Of a stretch of 64,000 bases of DNA, positions 55,593 to 63,325 are shown piece by piece. Where the stretch lies: assembly GCA_038561985.1 (NCBI GenBank), contig CP073276.1, positions 1,674,001-1,738,000 on the forward strand, in the 5' to 3' direction. Below the pieces are notes generated by a model. That model worked only from the letters and a program-made list of their open reading frames with translations, had not been told where the DNA came from and made no database searches. Within the stretch, counting starts at the first letter, position 1. Every line of letters starts with the position of its first letter. The stretch is from Petrimonas sulfuriphila. Its GTDB lineage: Bacteria > Bacteroidota > Bacteroidia > Bacteroidales > Dysgonomonadaceae. A program made the translations under genes and the position numbers.

Positions 55593-55642
55593 ATGCAAAT
55601 GAATTGCATTTAAAATAAACTGCATTTACATTATATGCAATT
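55593..55642. repeat. Cluster of TGCAT/ATGCA motifs
   Basis: Four related words in 50 bp: ATGCAAAT (55593-55600), ATTGCATTTA (55603-55612), CTGCATTTA (55620-55628) and ATGCAATT (55635-55642). They alternate in orientation in the gap between the HigA-type gene and the small lipoprotein. They could be binding sites of an unknown regulator. Confidence 0.35.
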
Positions 55643-55674
55643 CCAGTCGCCTTTATGTAAGTTCAAATGTCTAT

Positions 55675-56772
55675 TCAATTAATACTTCTTGTTCCATCTT
55701 CACGGAATCTCCAGAAGTTTAATTCATGTCCAATTCTACCTAAAACAATCCACTTGTTTAAGTTATTACTATTAGCCCACTCTGTGAATACTTTTTGAAT
55801 TTGATATTGATCTAATTTCACAGCAGGAGCATTCTTCCATATTTTTTCTGAAATCAAGCCATCACTTGCAAACTTATCTGCTTCTTTTTCCAATTTATCT
55901 ACTCTCTCCTTTTCTTCAAGAGTTATAAACTCCTTACTTTGGTTTTTAGACAAATGAAGAAATATATGCCCTATTTCATGCAGTAAAACAAAAGCAAAAT
56001 TGTCAATCTTATCTCTTCTTTTAGTAATCACAATACAGGGCGTTCCTTCATGATAAAAAGAATATCCATCTATTGGAGTGGAATCTAATTTATCTACAAT
56101 GGAAAACCTTATACCTCTATTGGAAAGTATGTCTCTAACTTTATTAATGGTGTCTTCATTTTTATGAAGAACGGAGTTAAGTTCTCTGACAATTAATTCT
56201 TTATCAGAGATATTGAACTCTCCGCCCACTTGTACGTCTTTTATAGCAGACTTTGCTAAAATAGTCCAACTTAAAACCATTCTTGGGTCTGTTTTTAATT
56301 TGGCTGATTTCTTAAAACAACGTAAGTGGGAAGTGCATACTTGCAATTCAGCTGCAGGTGGTAAATTTAATTTTGAAGTTAATTGGTCTAATTTGCTTCT
56401 ATAACTAAATGCTGTAATGTTTAGTCTCTTTAGGAGATCCTTGGTAGATATTATCTTATCATATTCCTCGATTTCATTCAAAGCAGCCTGTTCATCAATA
56501 TCTAATCTACGTTTACGTGCGATTGCAAGTTCATAATTTTGTTGCAAATTCATCCAGGTATTTGCAGGTATTTGCAAAGCTTCTTCAAGTTTTAGTGAAA
56601 AATCAGATGTAAAACTTCTTTTCCCACGAATATACTCATTGAGATTTGATGTTTTCATTCCTATTTCATTAGCAAAATTCTTTTGCGATATTCCTCTTTC
56701 ATCTAACTCTAGCTTTAATACGCTGCCAGGAAGAATAGCTGTTTTCGGGATAAATTCATTTTTTGTTTCCAT
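55675..56772 (-). CDS. HigA-type antitoxin fused to an ImmA/IrrE metallopeptidase domain
   Basis: A 365-residue protein. N-terminus (about 14-80): HigA-like XRE helix-turn-helix, PGSVLKLELDERGISQKNFANEIGMKTSNLNEYIRGKRS-type sequence. A linker of about 100 residues follows. The C-terminal ImmA/IrrE domain has zinc motif HEIGH (His265, Glu266, His269) and the third ligand in EKEADKFASD. It overlaps the toxin gene by 17 bp and is translated after it. The protease domain may control the antitoxin's own level or cut another repressor. AT-rich, like the surrounding island. Confidence 0.85.
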   Translation of the reverse strand: METKNEFIPKTAILPGSVLKLELDERGISQKNFANEIGMKTSNLNEYIRGKRSFTSDFSLKLEEALQIPANTWMNLQQNYELAIARKRRLDIDEQAALNEIEEYDKIISTKDLLKRLNITAFSYRSKLDQLTSKLNLPPAAELQVCTSHLRCFKKSAKLKTDPRMVLSWTILAKSAIKDVQVGGEFNISDKELIVRELNSVLHKNEDTINKVRDILSNRGIRFSIVDKLDSTPIDGYSFYHEGTPCIVITKRRDKIDNFAFVLLHEIGHIFLHLSKNQSKEFITLEEKERVDKLEKEADKFASDGLISEKIWKNAPAVKLDQYQIQKVFTEWANSNNLNKWIVLGRIGHELNFWRFREDGTRSIN

Positions 56773-57088
56773 AATGCGTATTATCTATTTCTAAAATTGT
56801 TATTACTATTCCTTCTTCTGTTTCTCTGAAAATAAGTCTCTCTACTCTATTACTCATTATCCTAACACTTGAGAGACCGCTTAATCCATGTTTTAATTTC
56901 TCATATTTTAGAAAACTAAAATTTGGAAGCTCAGATGCATTATTTACAGATCTTATTACTTCAATTACTGTTTGTAAACTCGAAGTGAACTTCTTATTTT
57001 TAGCGTAATTCTTGTATGGCTTAATTTTAGACCTCCCTTCTAGCACATACTCTTCCAGATCATAATCTTCAAAAAAAACTTTTATCAT
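56756..57088 (-). CDS. RelE/ParE superfamily toxin (HigB-like)
   Basis: A 110-residue protein beginning MIKVFFEDYDLEEYVLEG. The pattern of strands and the C-terminal SSVRIMSNRVERLIFRETEEGIVITILEIDNTHYGNKK-type region fits the HigB/RelE mRNA-interferase fold, with basic and aromatic residues where catalytic ones are expected. It comes first in the operon, before the antitoxin, as is typical of higBA. Sequence divergence from well-known HigB makes the exact family uncertain. Confidence 0.8.
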   Translation of the reverse strand: MIKVFFEDYDLEEYVLEGRSKIKPYKNYAKNKKFTSSLQTVIEVIRSVNNASELPNFSFLKYEKLKHGLSGLSSVRIMSNRVERLIFRETEEGIVITILEIDNTHYGNKK

Positions 57089-57110
57089 AGTCGACTATAT
57101 CTTGATGCTG

Positions 57111-57146
57111 CAAAGGTAATAATAAATTACCAATAATTGGTAATTT
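57111..57146 (-). promoter_or_regulatory. Toxin-antitoxin promoter with perfect 23-bp palindrome
   Basis: On the minus strand TACCTTTG (57111-57118) is the -7 box, 22 bp before the toxin start. Directly upstream is a perfect palindrome, AAATTACCAAT-A-ATTGGTAATTT (57124-57146), covering the -15 to -35 region. It is the expected site for the HigA-type HTH to repress its own operon. Confidence 0.75.
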
Positions 57147-57609
57147 TGGCGCCTTATATTGTTTATGCTATATAACATAATTTGCAATAAGTATTCACTA
57201 TCAATTTTTTAAAACCACTTCCTTTTCTAAAAATGCTTCAACGACTACGACGTAGACTACACCATGGATCTTGCCGAATTGCATCCTGGTAACCACTCCA
57301 GGAGAAACTCCTAAAAATTTCACATCGACTCCGAATGTTTTGGAGGTTCTTGAAAGTCCACTTTCATAAACCAAGAAGTCATAGAATCAAATACGGACAT
57401 CACCGAATGCGTACGAATGAATTAAAACTTATATCAGTTTCCTGATAGACTACATTGTTTGTTTACAACGAACAGGCGACAATCCCTCGTTGATTTCGTT
57501 GTTCCGTATTTGGCCTCTTCAGATTTATGAAGGCTTTTGGGGAACTCTTTATAACTTTCTATAATACGTCTTATGCCGCTGGATGCGATCGTAGCCAATT
57601 GTAATCAGC
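57147..57609. other. AT-rich stretch with coding debris
   Basis: No intact gene. A start-less minus-strand frame (57201-57386) ends with VVTRMQFGKIHGVVYVVVV and looks protein-like but matches nothing I know. The rest is broken in all frames. It lies between the higBA-type operon and the PIN remnant and is best explained as decayed mobile or accessory DNA. Confidence 0.5.
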
Positions 57610-57785
57610 ATAAGTCACTTTTCTTGTTCGTTTTTCTGATTCTTCTGGCTAAACACCTTTTCTATGCATCACATCCTTCCATTCATCAAAAATATGATTA
57701 CTCCATTTGGTGTATACAAATCATAATAGGCAAACCTAAATCACATGGTATCCAGCACTGCCGTAAATCGAACGCTATGAATCAT
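57610..57785 (-). pseudogene. Decayed PIN-domain toxin
   Basis: Directly behind the HTH antitoxin, its start overlapping that gene's stop by 11 bp. It begins MIHSVRFTAVLDT, the start of a Bacteroidetes PIN toxin family, where the catalytic Asp is followed by Asn. Here a stop (TGA) comes two codons later and about 12-15 codons are missing. The frame resumes with RFAYYDLYTP, loses one base, and continues as WSNHIFDEWKDVMHRKGV, a stop, then PEESEKRTRKV. After 57610 similarity fades. It cannot give an active toxin. Confidence 0.8.
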
Positions 57786-58230
57786 AACGCCCTAGATCTT
57801 CGTCTACATGCATCATCTCAATGAGCCGTTTCTTTTGCTCTTCTTTCATTTTCTTTTTGTAGTCAATCACATCCTCATATTTAATGCGACGATGTTTACC
57901 TACTTTTGTATATTCAATTTTTCCCTCCTCCAGTAATTTCACGAGATAGGGTCTTGAACATCCCAGAATTTCCGCAGCTTTTTGCGTTGTCACTTCTGTT
58001 GCAAGAGGTACTATTGATATAGGCTTACCCTGACTCATTGCTTTTAGTATTTCACCTAATAAATTCAATGCTTTAACAGGAAGAATAATTCTCTCCCCGG
58101 TCTCTTCAATCTCAATTTCCATCTGGTCCGATTTTAACTGTTCAAGTGAGGAAATGAGAGAAGTGTAAGACTCCTGTGCTAATTTTCGATCACGTTTATT
58201 AGGTCTTCTTATCTCATTTGTCGTTACCAT
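57775..58230 (-). CDS. HTH (excisionase-type) antitoxin, partner of a PIN toxin
   Basis: A 151-residue protein. The N-terminal half has helices and a strand pair (MEIEIEETGERIILPVKALNLL). The excisionase-type HTH is at about 80-125 (TTQKAAEILGCSRPYLVKLLEEGKIEYTKVGKHRRI). The acidic C-terminal tail (EMMHVDEDLGRYDS) is the part that normally neutralises the PIN toxin. It is intact, whereas the toxin behind it is broken, so it may survive as an orphan antitoxin able to neutralise incoming relatives. Confidence 0.85.
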   Translation of the reverse strand: MVTTNEIRRPNKRDRKLAQESYTSLISSLEQLKSDQMEIEIEETGERIILPVKALNLLGEILKAMSQGKPISIVPLATEVTTQKAAEILGCSRPYLVKLLEEGKIEYTKVGKHRRIKYEDVIDYKKKMKEEQKKRLIEMMHVDEDLGRYDS

Positions 58231-58256
58231 AACTGTAGTTTTTAATGTTGTAACTG

Positions 58257-58301
58257 CAAATATAAACGAAATATACGAAACATATGAAATAAACGAAATA
58301 G
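58257..58301 (-). promoter_or_regulatory. Antitoxin promoter with four tandem 9-bp repeats
   Basis: The minus-strand -7 box is TATATTTG (58257-58264), 26 bp before the start. Immediately upstream are four 9-bp units in direct repeat with exact period: ACGAAATAT, ACGAAACAT, ATGAAATAA, ACGAAATAG (58266-58301). They cover the -33 region and are the likely operator of the HTH antitoxin. Confidence 0.65.
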
Positions 58302-58674
58302 ATAGTTTGCCTAACTAGTTTATTCTGCAAACTCATTTAAAGCTAATTCAGCATATTATTTGGACAAATCTGCATTAAACGATGTTGCCATGCTCATCGG
58401 AGAGAACGAATTTAAGAAGCTGAATGAGCGATAAATTACTATGTCCGCTGGCGGCTTTTCGCTCTTTCGGTAATCAACAAGAGCTCACTTTTGCAAAGAC
58501 AGTAAAAATCAAATGGTTAAAAGTAAATGTCAACTTCAATTCTTTTATTTAGAAATCATTAACCTTTAATTTTGCCCCTGATTTATAAATCTTGTCTCAT
58601 CGTTGAGCCCATTCGCCTGTTGTCATTCAGCTAAATTAACATTTGATGGGCCATTATTAAATCATTAGACACTC
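58302..58674. other. Intergenic region before the polysaccharide utilization genes
   Basis: 373 bp. A start-less plus-strand frame (58315-58434) ends with LNDVAMLIGENEFKKLNER and a stop, probably the tail of a lost gene. TAATTTTG (58567-58574) is a possible -7 box for the IPT/TIG gene, giving a leader of about 95 nt. No intact gene. Confidence 0.45.
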
Positions 58675-60171
58675 ATGAAAAAAATTATTTTTAAAAAACT
58701 CCTGTTAATCACTGCATGTGAGTTGCCCGAATCATTTAATTTTTTTGTATGGTTGTTAGTCATATGCATGACAGTAGCCATTACTGCTACGGGATGTAGC
58801 CAGCAAGGCGGGTACGAAGGGCCCAAAAGTGTGACACCCCCTGATCCTTCCAGGCCGGTGCTCTTTTCCGGGTTTTCTCCGAAGGAGGGAGCCGTACGTA
58901 CGCTTCTCTTTTTTGAAGGAAGCAACTTCGGTACGGATGTATCGAAAATTGAAGTATTCATTGGTGGTGTAGCAGCCCCCGTAATTGGTTCATCGGGAAC
59001 AAAAATCTGTGCGATGGTACCCCGTCGGTCCGGTAGGGGCGATGTGGTGGTCCGGATCAAGGGCCAGGACGGAAAAATGATCAAGGAACATACCTTCGAA
59101 GATCTGTTTACACTTCAAGCTGCCTTGCAGGTGAATACGCTGACCGGGAAAGTAGACCCTCAAACCAACTCGTCGAGCATCATCAACGGACCGTTTGAGG
59201 AGGCCGAGTTTCAACACCCCTGGTGGCTTGAATTCGACATTGACGATGAGGGCAATAAAATCATCTATTGTATCGATGAGGAGAACCTGGCAGCCCTGCG
59301 GAAGATCAACCTCACGACAAAAGAGGTCTCTTCCGTTTTCATGAAAGGACAGGCAGGCGTGCATCAGGTAAAATCGATGTTGTTCGACACACCGACGAGA
59401 GATACCCTCTTTTTCGTGGATGACAACGGCCGTGGAAATTGGAATGATCGTCATCAGATGCCAAATATGTTTTATTCGCTGCGTAACGAGGGATTCCGTA
59501 AAGTGTATCCCTATTTGTACGCCCAATGCTCCTATTCAGCCGTATCCATGAGCGACGGATCCATCTTCTACAACACCTGGCAATCGTCCGAGGTGTACAA
59601 AGCCCGTCAGGTCTTTGACGAGAGTAGCGGGATGTGGGACGGAAAAGCATTGTTCAGCGTCAGGGCCAACTCCAGCGATCATGTATTCATGTTCCGGCAC
59701 CCCGATGATCTGTATGTGTACATGACCGGATTCAATGGTGTTTACCGTTGTGCTTACGATAAAACAAAAAAAGAACTGGTTTCATCCGTACTTCATGTAG
59801 GTGATATCGGCGGCGGAGGGGGGTATGTCGATGCTCCGGGAAGCTCAGCCCGGTTCAGTCGCCCGCGACAGGGAGTGTTCGTGAAGAATAAAGAGTACGA
59901 AGCACAGGGTAAGGAGGATGTATATGACTTTTATGTGTGCGATCATAATAACAATGCCATCAGGAAAGTAACCCCTGACGGCGAAGTCAGTACGTTTGCG
60001 GGACGGGGAAGCGTGGGGGTTGACGGGAAAGTATGGGGTTGGATCGACGGCGATGCTCGTGAGACAGCTCGTTTCCGGGAGCCTACCGGTATCTGTTACG
60101 ACGAGGAAGAGGAGATCTTTTACGTGGCCGACCGCGAAAACAAACGGATACGCACCATCTCCGTAGAATGA
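58675..60171 (+). CDS. IPT/TIG and NHL-repeat surface lipoprotein
   Basis: A 498-residue lipoprotein; the N-terminus is unusually long (about 41 residues) before the lipobox VAITATGC, so the true start may lie later. The IPT/TIG immunoglobulin-like domain is at about 58-135 (PVLFSGFSPKEGAVRTLLFFEGSNFG). An NHL-type beta-propeller follows to the end (EFDIDDEGNKIIYCIDEENLAALRKI; FREPTGICYDEEEEIFYVADRENKRIRTI-type repeats). It is the first gene before susC and probably a cell-surface glycan-binding protein of this locus. Confidence 0.85.
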   Translation: MKKIIFKKLLLITACELPESFNFFVWLLVICMTVAITATGCSQQGGYEGPKSVTPPDPSRPVLFSGFSPKEGAVRTLLFFEGSNFGTDVSKIEVFIGGVAAPVIGSSGTKICAMVPRRSGRGDVVVRIKGQDGKMIKEHTFEDLFTLQAALQVNTLTGKVDPQTNSSSIINGPFEEAEFQHPWWLEFDIDDEGNKIIYCIDEENLAALRKINLTTKEVSSVFMKGQAGVHQVKSMLFDTPTRDTLFFVDDNGRGNWNDRHQMPNMFYSLRNEGFRKVYPYLYAQCSYSAVSMSDGSIFYNTWQSSEVYKARQVFDESSGMWDGKALFSVRANSSDHVFMFRHPDDLYVYMTGFNGVYRCAYDKTKKELVSSVLHVGDIGGGGGYVDAPGSSARFSRPRQGVFVKNKEYEAQGKEDVYDFYVCDHNNNAIRKVTPDGEVSTFAGRGSVGVDGKVWGWIDGDARETARFREPTGICYDEEEEIFYVADRENKRIRTISVE

Positions 60172-60187
60172 ACCAAAGGAATAAAAC

Positions 60188-63100
60188 ATGAAAAAAATGA
60201 AGAAATTTATACTATCCACTATATGTACCATGATCTGTGCATTGAGCATTTTTGCTCAACGAAAGAGTGTGGAAGTCACCGGAACCATTGTCGATGCAGA
60301 AGGAGTCCCGTTAATCGGCGCTACTGTTATCGTAAAAGAAAAACCGGGACTGGGAGTAGCTTCCGACATTGACGGGAATTACAAGATAAAGATTGAACCT
60401 TTTCAATATCTTGTTTTCTCATACATCGGTTACGAAACGCAGGAGCACCTGGTAAAGGATAAAGATACGATACTTGATATCACGATGCAGGAATCAAAAG
60501 CGACCGCCCTCGATGAAGTGACCATCACCGGAATGGGCCCGCAGAAGAAAGTGACCGTCACAGGCGCTATCACTACCGTAGAAGTGGGAACCCTGAGGAC
60601 ACCCGTGTCGAGCCTCACTAACGCTCTTGCCGGGAACGTGGCGGGAGTGATGGCCATGCAACGTTCGGGCCAGCCGGGATCCAACACATCCGAATTCTGG
60701 ATCCGCGGTATTTCAACCTTCGGGGGCAGTTCCAGTGCCCTTATCCTGGTCGATGGGTTTGAGCGTAGCATGGATGAACTCAACATCGAGGATATAGAGT
60801 CGTTCTCGGTGCTGAAGGATGCCTCCGCCACCGCTATTTACGGGTCACGCGGCGCTAACGGGGTTATTCTTATCAATACAAAAAGAGGAGGGGAGGGAAA
60901 AGTAGAGGTGAACGCCAAATCGGAATATACTTGGACTACCCGTACCCGTACGCCCAAATTCGTGGATGGGCTCACCTATGCTTCCATGGCTAACGAAGCC
61001 CGTACCACTCGTAATCAGAAAGCGGTTTATACCGATCAGGAGTTGATGATGATCGGTGAACAGCTCGATCCGGACATCTATCCCAATGTGGACTGGATGG
61101 ACCTTTTGTTGAAAGACGGTGCTCCGATGTATCGTTCCTCAGTCAGTGTGAAAGGTGGGGGAGCCAAGGCAAGGTATTATCTCTCCGGCAGCTTTCTCGA
61201 CGAGGGAGGCATGTACCATGTGGATAGGACGATGAAGGAATACGATACCAATGCCAATTATCAGCGTTATAACTATCGTTTGAACATGGATATGAACCTG
61301 ACTACCTCCACCCTTATTCAGGTAGGTATCGGAGGGGCCCTGGAAAAATCGAATCGTTCCGGGGCAATCAGTACTGACGACATCTGGTATTCAGTGTTTG
61401 GCTATAACCCCATTACCATGCCGGTGATGTATTCCAACGGATATGTGCCGATCATGCAGGGCGAAGATGCTGAGTCGTGGGAGAGGAAATACAACCCGTG
61501 GGTTGCCGCTACCCAGACAGGATACTCGGAGATATGGCAAAATACCATCAATTCCAATGTGACGTTAGAACAGAAACTGGATTTTATTACCGAAGGGTTG
61601 AAATTTTCAGGCCGATTCGGGTATGATACCTATAATTACAACTACATTCAGCGTAGAAAAAATCCGGAGATGTGGAGAGCCGAACGGCAACGGGACTCTG
61701 ACGGAGAAATTGTCTTTAACCGGTTGGTTCCGGAACGGCTGATGTCTCAGGGATCTTCTGCATCGGGCGACAGGAAGGAGTTCATTGAGGCAGAGATGTC
61801 TTACGGGAGAAACTTCAATGACCACAACGTGGGCGGTGTGCTTAAGTACACGCACGATAACTACGTGAATACTTCCGGCATAGGAGGTAATATCATGGAG
61901 GGCATCGCACGCCGTCATCAAGGATTGGCAGGGAATCTCTCTTACGGGTATAAAAACCGTTATCTCTTCAATTTCAATTTTGGGTATAACGGTTCGGAGA
62001 ACTTTGCCAAAGGGCATCAGTTCGGATTCTTCCCCGCTTATTCTGCCGCGTGGAACATCGCGGAGGAGCAGTTTGTGAAAGACCGTATCGATTGGCTGGG
62101 AATGCTCAAGATCCGGTATTCTTACGGTGAAGTGGGAACCGATAACTCCTCATCCCGTTTTCCCTACCTGGCCGATTTCGGAAACTACAGCAGGAACACA
62201 CCGGCAGGCGATCAGGATGTTTATTACAACTGGGGCGACCTGAACAGTGCTTTCGGGTATCCGGGATTGACCTATACCCGGGTATCCTCCAACAACGTAA
62301 CTTGGGAGATTGCCAAAAAACACGACCTGGGAGTAGACCTTTACTTGTGGGGAGACAAGTTTGGACTGACAGTCGACTACTTCGACGAAAAGCGGGACGG
62401 CATCTATATGGTCCGATCCTATCTGCCCGACATGGTGGGTATCCAGGGTGCAAACCCCTCCGCCAACGTGGGCAGTGTGAAAACCAACGGGTTCGACGGG
62501 AACTTCAAGCTGGATCAGAAAATGGCTGATGTGGCGCTGCAGATCCGCGGCAACTTCACCTATAGCAAGAACGAGATCACCGAAGCCGATGAGATGGTGA
62601 ACCGTTATCCCTACCTCCGTCGCACCGGCTATCGTGTGGATCAGGCAAAGGGTTTGATCGCCCTGGGCCTGTTCAAGGATTATGAAGATATCCGCAACAG
62701 CCCCCGCCAGGACTTCAGTGATCCCAGGGACGTCATGCCCGGCGACATCAAGTATAAGGATATCAATGGAGACGGCATCATCAACAACGATGATATTGTA
62801 CCTATTGGCTCTACCACACGGCCCAACCTTATTTACGGCCTCGGCCTTTCTGCCACATGGAGGGGTTTTGACTTTAACCTCCATTTCCAGGGGGCGGGCA
62901 AATCCCACTTCTTCATCAACGGGTTTACCGTTTATCCTTTTGTCAACGGAGAGTGGGGCAACATCCTCGAAGAGATGGCCAACTCCAACCGCTGGATACT
63001 GGGTGTCAACGAAGACCCCGATGCCGAGTATCCCCGGTTGAGCTATGGCGGCAACGCCAACAACTACCGTGCCTCTACCTACTGGTTGCGCGACGGCTCC

Positions 63101-63313
63101 TACGTTCGGCTGAAGACGCTGGAGATGGGATACACCCTGCCCAAGGTATTGACTACCCGGATGTATATGGACAAGGTGCGGATACATATTATCGGGCAGA
63201 ACCTATTGACATTTTCGAAATTCAAATTATGGGATCCGGAGATGGGAAGTTCCAACGGCATGAAGTATCCGTTGGGGAAAACAATTACATTCGGGTTAAC
63301 AGTCAATATTTAA
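60188..63313 (+). CDS. susC: SusC/RagA TonB-linked outer-membrane transporter
   Basis: A 1041-residue outer-membrane transporter for glycan fragments or peptides. Signal peptide (about 1-23), carboxypeptidase-regulatory-like domain (about 28-100; TGTIVDAEGVPLIGATVIVK), plug with the SusC motif SVLKDASATAIYGSRGANG, then a 22-strand barrel. C-terminal GKTITFGLTVNI with a terminal strand is complete. It starts 17 bp after the IPT/TIG gene and 12 bp before susD. It would be driven by the TonB/Exb system of the window. Substrate unknown. Confidence 0.97.
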   Translation: MKKMKKFILSTICTMICALSIFAQRKSVEVTGTIVDAEGVPLIGATVIVKEKPGLGVASDIDGNYKIKIEPFQYLVFSYIGYETQEHLVKDKDTILDITMQESKATALDEVTITGMGPQKKVTVTGAITTVEVGTLRTPVSSLTNALAGNVAGVMAMQRSGQPGSNTSEFWIRGISTFGGSSSALILVDGFERSMDELNIEDIESFSVLKDASATAIYGSRGANGVILINTKRGGEGKVEVNAKSEYTWTTRTRTPKFVDGLTYASMANEARTTRNQKAVYTDQELMMIGEQLDPDIYPNVDWMDLLLKDGAPMYRSSVSVKGGGAKARYYLSGSFLDEGGMYHVDRTMKEYDTNANYQRYNYRLNMDMNLTTSTLIQVGIGGALEKSNRSGAISTDDIWYSVFGYNPITMPVMYSNGYVPIMQGEDAESWERKYNPWVAATQTGYSEIWQNTINSNVTLEQKLDFITEGLKFSGRFGYDTYNYNYIQRRKNPEMWRAERQRDSDGEIVFNRLVPERLMSQGSSASGDRKEFIEAEMSYGRNFNDHNVGGVLKYTHDNYVNTSGIGGNIMEGIARRHQGLAGNLSYGYKNRYLFNFNFGYNGSENFAKGHQFGFFPAYSAAWNIAEEQFVKDRIDWLGMLKIRYSYGEVGTDNSSSRFPYLADFGNYSRNTPAGDQDVYYNWGDLNSAFGYPGLTYTRVSSNNVTWEIAKKHDLGVDLYLWGDKFGLTVDYFDEKRDGIYMVRSYLPDMVGIQGANPSANVGSVKTNGFDGNFKLDQKMADVALQIRGNFTYSKNEITEADEMVNRYPYLRRTGYRVDQAKGLIALGLFKDYEDIRNSPRQDFSDPRDVMPGDIKYKDINGDGIINNDDIVPIGSTTRPNLIYGLGLSATWRGFDFNLHFQGAGKSHFFINGFTVYPFVNGEWGNILEEMANSNRWILGVNEDPDAEYPRLSYGGNANNYRASTYWLRDGSYVRLKTLEMGYTLPKVLTTRMYMDKVRIHIIGQNLLTFSKFKLWDPEMGSSNGMKYPLGKTITFGLTVNI

Positions 63314-63325
63314 ATAGAAAAAAAG

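Noticed and set aside
57201-57386. Possible transposase or gene remnant on the minus strand
   Set aside because: Protein-like but matches no family I can name and has no proper start; recorded only as debris.
57573-57824. Plus-strand open frame of 83 codons starting MPLDAIVANCNQH
   Set aside because: It is opposite the PIN toxin remnant, whose similarity on the minus strand explains the sequence.
62150-63187. Long minus-strand open frame of 345 codons
   Set aside because: It lies entirely opposite the barrel of SusC, has no family features and no promoter; it follows from the codon bias of the real gene.
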